From assembly GCA_938003855.1 (NCBI GenBank), contig CALKXD010000049.1:27267-91266 (forward strand): 64,000 nt of DNA, read 5' to 3'. Both the position numbers and the translations under genes were made by a program. This document shows, in pieces, positions 55,642 through 64,000 of this stretch. The notes below the pieces were generated by a model. It did not search any database and was not told where the DNA came from. It saw nothing but the letters and a program-made list of their open reading frames with translations. The first letter of the stretch is position 1. Each line of letters starts with the position of its first letter. This stretch comes from an uncultured Granulosicoccaceae bacterium. GTDB taxonomy: Bacteria > Pseudomonadota > Gammaproteobacteria > Granulosicoccales > Granulosicoccaceae.

Positions 55642-55971
55642 ATGAACAGAAAAATATTAGTGGCAGCATCGCTGCTTTGGGCTGGGCCCGCTGTAGTGCT
55701 CGCTGGTGGTGATGCAGCCAATGGCGAAAAATTGTCGACAACCTGCGCCGCCTGCCATGGCGCGGACGGCAACAGCACAATACCCACCAACCCGATCCTG
55801 GCCGGCCAGTACGAGAGCTATCTGGCCAGAGCGCTGTCTGATTACAAATCCGGTGAGCGCAGCAACGCAACCATGGCTGGATTTGCGGCGGGTTTGTCAG
55901 ACCAGGACATTCGTGATCTTGCCGCTTATTTCTCGTCTCAAGAGTCAAACCTTACTATTCCCAAACGTTAG
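55642..55971 (+). CDS. Small periplasmic cytochrome c (class I), second of a pair
   Basis: The 109-residue product has a signal peptide ending at VVLAGG, the haem site CAACH, ATMAGFAAGLSD with a candidate axial Met, and the C-terminal helix DQDIRDLAAYFSS. It resembles one half of a dihaem cytochrome c4. With the upstream gene it could provide the two haem domains as separate proteins. The ATG follows AGGAT. Confidence 0.92.
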   Translation: MNRKILVAASLLWAGPAVVLAGGDAANGEKLSTTCAACHGADGNSTIPTNPILAGQYESYLARALSDYKSGERSNATMAGFAAGLSDQDIRDLAAYFSSQESNLTIPKR

Positions 55972-56000
55972 TCGCTCAACACCGGATATGACGGCAGGTT

Positions 56001-56030
56001 AGCGCACCGAAGGAATAAATCCGGTGCGCT
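56001..56030. terminator. Hairpin between convergent cytochrome and ycgL genes
   Basis: AGCGCACCG at 56001-56009 pairs with CGGTGCGCT at 56022-56030, extended by GGCA/TGCC-type pairs further out. Lying between two convergent genes, it is a likely bidirectional terminator, though no clear U-run is present on either strand. Confidence 0.5.
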
Positions 56031-56063
56031 GCCGGGCGTGCCCGTTATATCGATTGATGCGGC

Positions 56064-56339
56064 TTAGTTGAGGAAATTCGGATTGAGTGCCAGCGCCTGC
56101 TCGCTGAGCAATTGATCATTGATCTGCAAATGGTAGCCATTTTGGCGCAGGTTGTTGAGGACGGCCTCTGGGTCTTCCTTAGCTAGTTTGCGTGCGGCGT
56201 CGAGCTTGAATTCCAAGGTGAGGTCAAGCGTGCCCAAAGCGCTGATCAATCCCTCTGGAACACCGGAGAAATTGTCTTTCTCGGCGAGATAAAGATAATA
56301 GCCATTTTTTTTGTTACTTCGGTAAACGAAAACGTCCAT
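56064..56339 (-). CDS. ycgL: YcgL domain protein
   Basis: The 91-residue product has the YcgL pattern: VYRSNKKNGYYLYL, DNFSGVPEGLISALG, LDAARKLAKEDPEAV and LRQNGYHLQI. The family is nearly restricted to Gammaproteobacteria and has no established function. It is divergent from the arsS-type gene. Confidence 0.92.
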   Translation of the reverse strand: MDVFVYRSNKKNGYYLYLAEKDNFSGVPEGLISALGTLDLTLEFKLDAARKLAKEDPEAVLNNLRQNGYHLQINDQLLSEQALALNPNFLN

Positions 56340-56474
56340 TGATTGTCCAAGCGATCGCAGTTGTATGATGATGAATTGCGCGTCAGGTACGCGACAAATC
56401 CTGACCGATCCTATTGTATCCCAGCCGGGACTTGGTTGTTGGCCGGGAACCCCTATTTACGTGAGGCAACCCTG

Positions 56475-57437
56475 GTGCACGCTACCTTTCCATTGCTTGA
56501 AAAGACCGATTTTCCGGCGATAAAACGCAGGAAGCTTGAAATTTTGCAGATCAATGTCGGGTATTACTGCAATTTAAGCTGCACCCACTGCCACGTGAAT
56601 GCCGGTCCCAAGCGCACCGAAATGATGAACGAGGAAACCGCAGACAAGGTGCTGGCATTTCTCGACCATTCTGACGTGCACACACTTGACCTGACCGGGG
56701 GGGCACCTGAGCTCAATGCGCAATTTCGCAGGCTGGTTGAAGGCGGACGTCGTAAAGGGCTTCGAGTTATAGACCGCTGTAATCTGACGGTGCTTGAGGA
56801 ACCGGGACAGGAAGATCTGGGGCAGTATCTTGCCGACAATCAGGTCGATATTGTGGCCTCACTGCCGTGCTACCTCGAGGACAATGTCGATAAGCAGCGT
56901 GGTAAAGGGGTGTTTGATGGCAGTGTGCGTGGCCTGCAAACACTGAACGCACTTGGTTATGGCAAACCGGATTCCAGTCTTCGGCTTGATCTGGTGTTTA
57001 ATCCTCAGGGGCCGGTTTTGCCTCCGCCGCAACAGCAATTGGAAAGTGACTACAAGGAGTTTCTGGGTGAGCAATTTGGTATTGATTTCCATGGCTTGCT
57101 GACGTTGACCAATCTGCCGATCCAGCGGTTCGGGAGTATGTTAATTTCAAAAGGGCAGTTCCATCCTTACATGGATCTGCTGAAAAGCGCCTATCGCCCT
57201 GAAAACCTGCCGGCAGTGATGTGCAAAAATACAGTCAGTATTGATTACGATGGCTATGTGTACGATTGTGATTTTAACCAGATGTTGTCAATGCCGATGG
57301 GCCGCAATCGACTGAAGCGAACCCATATCGATGAGCTGTTGGCCGATGAGCTTGAAGGGTTGCCCATTGCTATCGGCGATCACTGTTATGGCTGCACCGC
57401 CGGGCAGGGGTCGAGCTGCGGCGGTGCGCTGAGCTAA
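56475..57437 (+). CDS. arsS: Radical SAM protein ArsS-type (arsenosugar biosynthesis)
   Basis: The GTG at 56475 after GAGG gives 320 residues and an N-terminus (VHATFPLLEKTDFPAI) that matches the family; an open frame reaching back to 56343 is unsupported. The radical SAM cluster motif is CNLSCTHCH in the context QINVGYYCNLSCTHCHVNAGP-like. The C-terminal DUF3641 region ends with CYGCTAGQGSSCGGAL, where some relatives carry selenocysteine. ArsS forms the deoxyadenosyl-arsenical used to build arsenosugars. It leads two transferase genes of the same pathway. The arsenite methyltransferase arsM is not next to it. Confidence 0.88.
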   Translation: MHATFPLLEKTDFPAIKRRKLEILQINVGYYCNLSCTHCHVNAGPKRTEMMNEETADKVLAFLDHSDVHTLDLTGGAPELNAQFRRLVEGGRRKGLRVIDRCNLTVLEEPGQEDLGQYLADNQVDIVASLPCYLEDNVDKQRGKGVFDGSVRGLQTLNALGYGKPDSSLRLDLVFNPQGPVLPPPQQQLESDYKEFLGEQFGIDFHGLLTLTNLPIQRFGSMLISKGQFHPYMDLLKSAYRPENLPAVMCKNTVSIDYDGYVYDCDFNQMLSMPMGRNRLKRTHIDELLADELEGLPIAIGDHCYGCTAGQGSSCGGALS

Positions 57438-57477
57438 TCCAGCGTCACTGCCAACCGTAACAACCGCGCTATCAATA

Positions 57478-58209
57478 GTGTCAGTCAGGGCGATAAAACT
57501 GTCGATCATAGTACCGACGCTAAACGAGTCTGGCTGCATCCGCTCGACGTTACTGGCGCTTCAACACCTGCGTGCAGACGCGCACCAGGTTATCGTGGCC
57601 GACGGTGGCAGCACCGACGATACCGTAGCGCAGTGTCAAGGGCTGGTCGATTCGGTTGTTCAGTGCCGTGCGGGCAGAGCCATACAAATGAATGCCGGTG
57701 CGGGTGTGGCGCGTCACGATGCACTCTGGTTTCTACATGCCGATACTTTGGTGCCGGCAGCAGCGGCAGATCTTATTATTGATGCACTTGACGCTGATAC
57801 TGACGTGGTGCCTGCATGGGGGCGCTTTAATGTCCGATTCAGCAACACAGCAACAGTATTTTCCCTGATTGCGTGGTGCATGAATAAAAGATCCTGTATG
57901 ACTGGAATTGCCACTGGAGATCAAGCGATTTTTGTGCGGAAGAGTCTTTTTCAGCAGCTCGGTGGTTTTCCTGAAATTGACTTGATGGAAGACATAGCGC
58001 TCAGCCGTTTGTTGAGACGTTTCGCTCCACCGGTTTGTCTGTCAGCGACAGTGACGACCTCCAGCCGACGATGGGAGCGGCACGGTGTGTTGCGTACGGT
58101 GTTGCTGATGTGGAAGTTGCGATTGCTGTATTTCTTTGGCGTATCACCACGCCGTTTGGCACTCATGTATCGTGGCGGGCCAGCACCGGTTGTTCGCCAC
58201 CGCCTCTGA
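57478..58209 (+). CDS. Family 2 glycosyltransferase, TIGR04283 type (rSAM-associated transferase 2)
   Basis: The GTG start gives 243 residues. The GT-A fold begins with LSIIVPTLNESGCIRSTL and has VADGGSTDDTV, the DXD-like LHADT and a FVRKSLFQQLGGFPEIDLMEDI segment. These match the transferases regularly found beside ArsS-type radical SAM proteins. It probably transfers a sugar or sugar-like unit in arsenosugar assembly (inference from family context). It is 40 bp downstream of arsS. Confidence 0.88.
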   Translation: MSVRAIKLSIIVPTLNESGCIRSTLLALQHLRADAHQVIVADGGSTDDTVAQCQGLVDSVVQCRAGRAIQMNAGAGVARHDALWFLHADTLVPAAAADLIIDALDADTDVVPAWGRFNVRFSNTATVFSLIAWCMNKRSCMTGIATGDQAIFVRKSLFQQLGGFPEIDLMEDIALSRLLRRFAPPVCLSATVTTSSRRWERHGVLRTVLLMWKLRLLYFFGVSPRRLALMYRGGPAPVVRHRL

Positions 58210-58218
58210 GTCGACTTA

Positions 58219-58863
58219 ATGTCCCACCTGCTGCAAGTATTTGCCAAATACCCCGAACCCGGTACCGTAAAAACCCGCTTGATTCCCGCGCTGGGTGCTG
58301 AGCGCGCCTGTGATTTACAACGGGCTTTGCTGACAGACCTGTTAGGTCGTGTGGCCAACGTAGTTGACTGCGAGTTGTGGGGCAATGCACCCGCTGATCT
58401 TCCACATTATCAACACCTGATCCACACGTTTAGTCTGGGTTATCGTCGTCAGCCAGCCGGGGATCTCGGTCAGCGGATGGAACACGCACTCGCCAGCGGG
58501 CTGAGACGCGGTAAGGTGCCGATGTTGATTGGCGCGGATTGTCCTCTGATGTCAGCCGGAGTTGTTTTAACAATGATCGAGGCGCTGGATTCCGGGGTTG
58601 ATGCGGTGTTGGTGCCAGCCTGCGACGGAGGCTACGTGGCGATTGGGCTACGTGTCAGGCATCACTCGTTGTTTCGTGGTATCGAATGGGGCGGTGATAT
58701 CGTGGCAGAGCAGACACTGCTGGCAATGCGACGCTCGGGCATCAGATGTCATGTGCTGGCGCCGCTCTACGATATAGATACTGCCGAGGATCTCTCGCGG
58801 TTGGATGAATTGTCCGGTAGTCAGCAACACCGGCATGTGATGCAATGGCGCAATGGAAACTAG
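58219..58863 (+). CDS. DUF2064 / TIGR04282 transferase (rSAM-associated transferase 1)
   Basis: The 214-residue product has the nucleotidyltransferase-like fold: LQVFAKYPEPGTVKTRL at the N-terminus, MLIGADCPLMSA with the acidic metal-binding segment, and DGGYVAIGLR. This is the second partner typical of ArsS clusters. It follows the first transferase by 9 bp and overlaps the next gene by 11 bp, so the operon is tightly packed. Confidence 0.88.
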   Translation: MSHLLQVFAKYPEPGTVKTRLIPALGAERACDLQRALLTDLLGRVANVVDCELWGNAPADLPHYQHLIHTFSLGYRRQPAGDLGQRMEHALASGLRRGKVPMLIGADCPLMSAGVVLTMIEALDSGVDAVLVPACDGGYVAIGLRVRHHSLFRGIEWGGDIVAEQTLLAMRRSGIRCHVLAPLYDIDTAEDLSRLDELSGSQQHRHVMQWRNGN

Positions 58864-59257
58864 CTCGCAAGAAAAAGTAAGACTCGATAAATGGCTCTGG
58901 GCAGTGCGTTTTTTCAAAAGTCGCGGGCTGGCGACCGAGGCTGTGTCAGGTGGTAAGGTGCATGTAGATGGCTCGAGAGTGAAACCATCGCGGCAGATCT
59001 CTGCCGGCCAGTGTGTGGAAATCCATAAAGGGCCGTATGAATTTGTGGTTCATGTTGAGCGTCTGCTCAGCAAGCGCGTCAGTGCCAAAGAGGCAGTGCT
59101 GGCCTACCTTGAGACCCCTGAAAGTGTGCAGAAGCGAGCGCTGTTAAGTCAGCGGCTGAAAGACGACCGCCTGGCCGCTCAGGGGGAGCGGTTAGCCGGC
59201 CGGCCCAACAAACGTGAACGGCGGCAGATTCATAAGTTCAAGTCACAGGACAGCTAG
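58853..59257 (+). CDS. hslR: Heat-shock protein 15 (S4-domain RNA-binding protein)
   Basis: The 134-residue product starts with an S4 domain (VRLDKWLWAVRFFKSRGLATEAV, then GGKVHVDGSRVKPSRQI) and ends in a basic, Arg/Lys-rich tail (GRPNKRERRQIHKFK). HslR rescues stalled 50S subunits carrying nascent peptidyl-tRNA. Its overlap with the preceding transferase gene makes it the last gene of that operon. Confidence 0.92.
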   Translation: METSSQEKVRLDKWLWAVRFFKSRGLATEAVSGGKVHVDGSRVKPSRQISAGQCVEIHKGPYEFVVHVERLLSKRVSAKEAVLAYLETPESVQKRALLSQRLKDDRLAAQGERLAGRPNKRERRQIHKFKSQDS

Positions 59258-59461
59258 CGGCCGATGCAGCAGTCCGAAGCAGTGCTGCCATTTGCCCGCT
59301 TACTGCCAGCTGTCTCGTTGTGTCTGGTGGCGTTGCACGGACGTGTCGCCCACGGCGGTACTCAACGGGATGCACACCAGGCGGTGTTTCTGTCATGTTT
59401 ATTGGTAGCGAACCTGAAAATCCTCTAAAGTATCCGGTTTCGCGGCGGACGGTGCCCTAAA

Positions 59462-60661
59462 TTGGATAATTTGCAGTCGGGTACAGACACCCTGTTTGTT
59501 CTGATGGGGGCAATCTTGGTGTTATGGATGCACGCCGGGTTTGCGTTTCTGGAAGTGGGTACTGTCCGGGAAAAAAACCAGGTAAACGCGCTGGTAAAAA
59601 TTATCGGTGAATTTGGCGTCTCGACGATTGCCTATTTTTTTGTCGGCTACGGCATCGCCTATGGCAGTGATTTTTTCCAGCCAGCAGCAGTGTTGGCACA
59701 GTCCAATGGCTATGAACTAGTCAAGTTTTTCTTTCTATTGACATTTGCAGCAGCAATACCGGCAATTGTATCGGGCGGAATTGCCGAGCGGGCACGCTTC
59801 TACCCGCAATTGTTTGCTTCGCTGATCATCGTTGCGCTGGCCTATCCGTTATTCGAAGGAATGGTCTGGAACAACAAATTTGGTTTTCAGGAGGCTGTCG
59901 CGGCGATTGGCGGAGCAGAGTTTCACGACTTTGCCGGTTCGGTTGTCGTGCATGCCTTTGGCGGCTGGATCGCGCTGGGTGCCGTGATTTTACTGGGCGT
60001 GCGTAAAGGACGCTACACGTCTGAAGGGCGTGTGCTGCTGGCGCATCCTCCATCGAGTATACCGTTCCTGGCGTTGGGTGCCTGGATACTGACGGTTGGT
60101 TGGTTCGGTTTTAACGTGATGTCGGCTCAGGAGATTGGCGGCATTAGCGGATTGGTGGCACTGAACTCGTTAATGGCAATGGTCGGTGGTTTGCTTGCGG
60201 CATTGATTGTCGGAAAGAATGATCCTGGCTTTGTGCACAACGGGCCATTGGCTGGATTGGTTGCGGTCTGCGCCGGATCGGATATCATGCATCCGGTCGG
60301 ATCGCTCGTGGTAGGGGCGGTTGCTGGTGCCATGTTTGTCTGGTTGTTTATGCTAACCCAAAACAGACTCAAGATAGATGATGTGCTTGGTGTCTGGCCG
60401 CTGCATGGCGTTTGTGGTGCCTGGGGGGGCGTAGCCGCTGGAATCTTTGGGTCTAAAGCCCTCGGCGGCATGGGCGGCGTAAGCCTGCTGTCGCAGGTAA
60501 TCGGCACTGTGGCGGGGGTGTTGTTTGCCATGGTGACGGGCCTGGTGGTCTACGGTGTTTTAAAGGCGACGATTGGTATTAGATTAAGCGAAGAGGAAGA
60601 GTACATCGGTGCTGATCTCAGCATACATAAGGTGTCTGCCTCGCCGAACTTTGATCGGTGA
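59462..60661 (+). CDS. amt: Ammonium transporter Amt
   Basis: The TTG start gives 399 residues and about 11 helices; no signal peptide of the AmtB kind precedes the first helix. Both pore histidines are present, in GSVVVHAFGGW and WPLHGVCGAWGG, as well as the GGIAERARFYPQL segment. It admits ammonium across the inner membrane and is closed by the P-II protein whose gene lies 58 bp downstream. Note the order amt-glnK, the reverse of the enterobacterial glnK-amtB. No sigma-54 element was found upstream. Confidence 0.95.
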   Translation: MDNLQSGTDTLFVLMGAILVLWMHAGFAFLEVGTVREKNQVNALVKIIGEFGVSTIAYFFVGYGIAYGSDFFQPAAVLAQSNGYELVKFFFLLTFAAAIPAIVSGGIAERARFYPQLFASLIIVALAYPLFEGMVWNNKFGFQEAVAAIGGAEFHDFAGSVVVHAFGGWIALGAVILLGVRKGRYTSEGRVLLAHPPSSIPFLALGAWILTVGWFGFNVMSAQEIGGISGLVALNSLMAMVGGLLAALIVGKNDPGFVHNGPLAGLVAVCAGSDIMHPVGSLVVGAVAGAMFVWLFMLTQNRLKIDDVLGVWPLHGVCGAWGGVAAGIFGSKALGGMGGVSLLSQVIGTVAGVLFAMVTGLVVYGVLKATIGIRLSEEEEYIGADLSIHKVSASPNFDR

Positions 60662-60713
60662 TTCGCCTCTTCAATCAAAAACTCCACATTTTGCAATGCG
60701 GATGGAGCGTTAG

Positions 60714-61058
<345 letters not shown>

Positions 61059-61102
61059 CCGAGGCTCTGGAGATTAGTTACACCGAGAAAGGTATCAACG
61101 CT

Positions 61103-62452
61103 GTGCGACGGTTTGTGCACGGTATAACGTCTGGAAACAAATCGGCAAAGCCAGCCAAAGCGGCCCACGAGCCGCTGATAATTGGACGTGAGGATCACTG
61201 TGTCTCACGCAAACAGATCAGTAAAAATGCCCTCAAGGTGCTTTACCGCCTGAATGAAGCGGGTTTCGAAAGCTATCTGGTCGGCGGCGGCGTTCGGGAT
61301 CTGTTGCTTGAGAAAGCCCCGAAAGATTTTGATATTTCTACTGACGCCAGTCCTGAGCAAGTCAAGGAGTTGTTCAAAAACTGCCGGTTGATCGGTCGCC
61401 GCTTTCGGCTTGCGCATGTGGTGTTTGGCAGAGATATCATTGAAGTGGCCACTTTTCGAGCGGCGCACTCCGAAGGCGACGGTGGTGTGACAGGCGAGTC
61501 CGGTCGCATAATGCGGGACAACGTGTACGGCGGAACACTGGCTGACGATGCTTACAGACGTGACTTCACTGTCAACGGTCTCTACTACGATATCAGTGAT
61601 TTTTCGGTGATCGACTATTTCAATGGCGCCGATGACCTTCAACGGCGGGTTCTGCGATTCATCGGGCCGGCTAATGATCGTGTTATCGAAGATCCGGTGC
61701 GGGCACTGCGCGCTGCAAGGTTCGCAGCCAAGCTTGATTTTTCCATGGACGATGATGTCCTCGAGGCAATCCGGGCCGAGCGGCATCGACTGTCCGATAT
61801 TCCTCCGGCACGCCTCTTTGAAGAAGCATTGAAGCTTTTTCAGTCCGGCCACGGCACGCAGAGTTTTGCCCGGCTTCGCGAACTTGACATGCTTGCCTAT
61901 TTGTTTCCGCTGACAGATGCACGCTTGAAAAGCGGTGATGCCTACACAGAAAAACTGACTGAACTTGCACTGGCTAATACCGATCGTCGCATCCACAACG
62001 AGATGCCAGTGACGCCCGCGTTCATTTATGCAGTGATGTTGTGGCCTGATGTAGCTGAGCGGGCGGCCATGTATGAAAAAGAAGAGAGCCTTCCACCAGT
62101 ACCTGCCATCCACCGGGCAGCCGACGATCTGATTCCGCAGCAATTGGCCGCTACGTCTTTGCCAAAGCGCTTTTCCGTGCCGATGCGGGAGATCTGGACC
62201 TTGCAGCCCCGGTTGCGTAAGACCCGGGGTAAACGGGCCATGCAACTGATTGGTAATCCGAGATTTCGTGCCGCCTACGATTTTCTGCTACTACGCTGCG
62301 AGGCCGGCGAAGAAGATCTGGCGCCGTTGTGTGAAACCTGGGAAAAACTGCAACAGCATCCAGAGGCTCAAGCGGCCATTGAAGCTGCCCGACAAGCGCC
62401 AAGACCCTCACGCCGAAAGCGACCACCAAGACGCAGAAAGCAATCCACCTGA
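61103..62452 (+). CDS. pcnB: Poly(A) polymerase I
   Basis: The 449-residue product has a basic N-terminal leader and the nucleotidyltransferase core YLVGGGVRDLLL with the catalytic DFDIS, then RLAHVVFG and the RRDFTVNGLYYD segment. An RNA-binding helical domain and an Arg/Pro-rich C-terminal tail (RPSRRKRPPRRRK) follow, as in bacterial PcnB rather than CCA-adding enzymes. It adds 3' poly(A) tails that mark RNAs for decay. It is 44 bp after glnK. Confidence 0.94.
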   Translation: MRRFVHGITSGNKSAKPAKAAHEPLIIGREDHCVSRKQISKNALKVLYRLNEAGFESYLVGGGVRDLLLEKAPKDFDISTDASPEQVKELFKNCRLIGRRFRLAHVVFGRDIIEVATFRAAHSEGDGGVTGESGRIMRDNVYGGTLADDAYRRDFTVNGLYYDISDFSVIDYFNGADDLQRRVLRFIGPANDRVIEDPVRALRAARFAAKLDFSMDDDVLEAIRAERHRLSDIPPARLFEEALKLFQSGHGTQSFARLRELDMLAYLFPLTDARLKSGDAYTEKLTELALANTDRRIHNEMPVTPAFIYAVMLWPDVAERAAMYEKEESLPPVPAIHRAADDLIPQQLAATSLPKRFSVPMREIWTLQPRLRKTRGKRAMQLIGNPRFRAAYDFLLLRCEAGEEDLAPLCETWEKLQQHPEAQAAIEAARQAPRPSRRKRPPRRRKQST

Positions 62453-62570
62453 TCACAGGGTTTATACACTATGTTGTGATTTGATTGCCCGGATTACCTA
62501 CTTGTGGGATTTGTGAAATGTTGTCTTGTGTGTGCCAGACTGCGGATCACCACTTCAAGAGAACCCGCAA

Positions 62571-63230
62571 ATGGTTAGCTCCAGCACTGCCGCCCGATTA
62601 CGCTACATCGCTGTCGAGGGACCGATCGGTGTCGGCAAAACAACACTCGCACGCCGTCTGGCTCAGTCACTCGATGCACAGTTGGTGAGTGAAAATCCGG
62701 CCGGAAATCCCTTTCTGACTGAGTTTTACCGGAATCCAAAGCAATACGCACTTCCAGCACAGCTGCATTTTCTGATGTCCCGTCGAGCATCGATGTGCGA
62801 GATGGCAAAATCCGCAGGATCAAGCGCCTGGGTGGCTGATTTTTTATTCGACAAAGACAAGCTATTTGCCAGCCTCACCCTGGATGAAAAACAATTCGCG
62901 TTGTACCAATCAATCGCCAGTGAATTATCGTTCGATTTGCTGGTGCCGGACCTTGTCGTGTATCTTCAGGCATCATCTGACGTACTGTTTGATCGAATCG
63001 AAAAGCGTGGAAAGTTGTCTGAGCAATCGATAGCAAGTAGCTATCTGTCGCGTCTGCAAAATGCCTATAAGGAGTATTTTCATGACTACTGCGACACATC
63101 TGTATTAATTGTTAACGCGACAGAGATTGATTTTGCCGACAACGAAGGCGACTATGCGGGGTTGCTGGAACAGATAATGGCTGTCAAAGCGGGTAGACAC
63201 TATTTCAATCCCAGTCCTGTAATCGCCTAG
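62571..63230 (+). CDS. Deoxynucleoside kinase (deoxyadenosine/deoxyguanosine kinase-like)
   Basis: From the ATG at 62571 the product has 219 residues. It has the P-loop VEGPIGVGKTTLARRL, the substrate-site ENPAGNPFL and the LID-like segment DVLFDRIEKRGK. The middle segment FLFDKDKLFASLTL resembles deoxynucleoside kinases. It phosphorylates salvaged deoxynucleosides with ATP. In many relatives folK follows pcnB; here this kinase is next and no folK is seen. The frame opens 45 bp earlier at TTG, without support. Confidence 0.85.
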   Translation: MVSSSTAARLRYIAVEGPIGVGKTTLARRLAQSLDAQLVSENPAGNPFLTEFYRNPKQYALPAQLHFLMSRRASMCEMAKSAGSSAWVADFLFDKDKLFASLTLDEKQFALYQSIASELSFDLLVPDLVVYLQASSDVLFDRIEKRGKLSEQSIASSYLSRLQNAYKEYFHDYCDTSVLIVNATEIDFADNEGDYAGLLEQIMAVKAGRHYFNPSPVIA

Positions 63231-63267
63231 ATGTAATAGACAGTCACGTTGATAGAAGGAGAAAGAA

Positions 63268-63978
63268 TTGGCTGACACACAAATACTTCGAGTGGGAATG
63301 CTTGAAGATGATGTAGACCAAGCCAATCGTGCCAGTGGCTGGATCACTGAGCGCGGTCACCATTGCGAAGTATTTCACGAGCCCGAAATGTTTCAACGGG
63401 CATTTCGTAAGTCCAGCTACGATGTTGTGACGCTGGACTGGAACTTACCAGATGCAACCGGGCTGGAAATTTTGAAATGGTTGCGCCAGAGCCTGGTAAG
63501 CGATGTGCCGGTAATTTTCATCACCGCCAGGCAGGGAGAGTCAGATATCGTAGCGGCACTGGAAAGTGGCGCAGACGACTATCTGGTTAAACCTGTCAGA
63601 CAGTTTGAGTTACTGGCTCGCATTGGCGCACTGGCGCGTCGCGCTCAGCCTGAAACTGAAATTCTAGAGTACGAGCCCTATAAGTTTGACACCAGCAACC
63701 GGCATTTAACCGTCAGCGGTGAGCCCGTGAGGTTGACTGAAAAAGAATACGATCTTGCGTTGTTCCTGTTCCGTAATCGCGGCAGGGTGCTTTCACGACA
63801 GCATCTGTTGACTTCGGTATGGGGAACCTCTGCTGAACTGAACACGCGCACTGTTGACACCCACGCCAGTCGGTTGCGAAAAAAATTAGGTCTTTCTGCA
63901 ACTGAAAAATGGAAATTAACATCTATCTATCAGCACGGTTATAGACTGGAAGAACACACCAGCCACGCAACAAGCTGA
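63268..63978 (+). CDS. OmpR-family response regulator
   Basis: The TTG start follows AGAAGGAGA. The 236-residue product has an N-terminal receiver domain with the acidic pair LEDD, the phospho-acceptor Asp in VTLDWNLPDATG and the conserved Lys in DDYLVKPVRQ. The C-terminal winged helix (about residues 130-230) has LTEKEYDLALFLFRNRGRVLSRQHLL and the recognition-helix segment RTVDTHASRLRKKL. It is a DNA-binding transcription factor with unknown signal. A sensor kinase gene may follow beyond the window; only 22 bases remain. Confidence 0.93.
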   Translation: MADTQILRVGMLEDDVDQANRASGWITERGHHCEVFHEPEMFQRAFRKSSYDVVTLDWNLPDATGLEILKWLRQSLVSDVPVIFITARQGESDIVAALESGADDYLVKPVRQFELLARIGALARRAQPETEILEYEPYKFDTSNRHLTVSGEPVRLTEKEYDLALFLFRNRGRVLSRQHLLTSVWGTSAELNTRTVDTHASRLRKKLGLSATEKWKLTSIYQHGYRLEEHTSHATS

Positions 63979-64000
63979 TATCACTGGTCGTATAGTAAGC

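Noticed and set aside
59318..59345. Possible sigma-54 element upstream of amt (TGGTGGCGTTGC)
   Set aside because: The spacing between the GG and GC elements does not fit the -24/-12 consensus.
61205..62245. Long open frame (346 codons) on the minus strand inside pcnB
   Set aside because: It lies wholly antisense to a clear pcnB, has no family pattern and is rich in residues typical of shadow frames (Cys, His, Gln runs).

Overview
The window reads as chromosomal DNA of an aerobic, Gram-negative gammaproteobacterium, probably marine. The gene order yfjD-like/ypjD/ffh/rpsP/rimM/trmD/rplS, the dxs/ispA/xseB operon, ycgL, hrpB, rluA and hslR are gammaproteobacterial signatures. A DMSP-demethylase-like protein with a TauE/SafE exporter, an arsenosugar-type cluster, Rieske and phytanoyl-CoA-type oxygenases and a peripheral sugar-acid metabolism suggest a seawater or alga-associated lifestyle. 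The exact genus is not determinable by eye; a Granulosicoccus-like relative is a guess. No rRNA, tRNA, CRISPR array, insertion sequence, phage or integrase gene was recognised.

Layout. 1-13,200 is accessory catabolism: a GMC oxidoreductase tail, an enolase-superfamily sugar-acid enzyme, an MFS carrier, an orphan ABC permease, a Rieske oxygenase with an alpha/beta hydrolase, two PhyH-type Fe(II)/2-oxoglutarate oxygenases, an arylmalonate-decarboxylase-like protein, a TIM-barrel epimerase, a GST, rluA and a sulfotransferase. 13,470-16,180 is the most unusual part: a PspA/IM30 protein, a small polytopic membrane protein and two tandem paralogues that join a cytoplasmic helical domain, one membrane helix and a pilin-like exported domain. 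A membrane dipeptidase and a zinc-ribbon membrane protein follow. 18,550-20,860 holds the DmdA-like protein and the TauE/SafE permease. 20,990-23,540 is a copper/electron-transfer group (Cys-rich small protein, multicopper oxidase, cytochrome c). 23,800-33,150 contains a methyltransferase, a DUF423 protein, a Gfo/Idh/MocA dehydrogenase, an outer-membrane protein, an FGGY kinase with a sugar-binding protein and permease (no ATPase), an EamA exporter, queC and a small membrane protein.

From 33,387 on the window is mainly housekeeping: an IlvD/Edd dehydratase, hrpB, tex, folE2, dxs-ispA-xseB, radA, a CorC-like transporter, ypjD, ffh, rpsP-rimM-trmD-rplS, htpG, two small cytochromes c and ycgL. 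An arsenosugar-type trio (arsS and two transferases) with hslR follows, then amt-glnK, pcnB, a deoxynucleoside kinase in the place where folK is often found, and an OmpR-type response regulator at the right edge.

Gene starts were chosen from ribosome-binding sites and family N-termini; many are GTG or TTG. Intergenic spaces of 250-550 bp are common in the left half, and several contain perfect inverted repeats.
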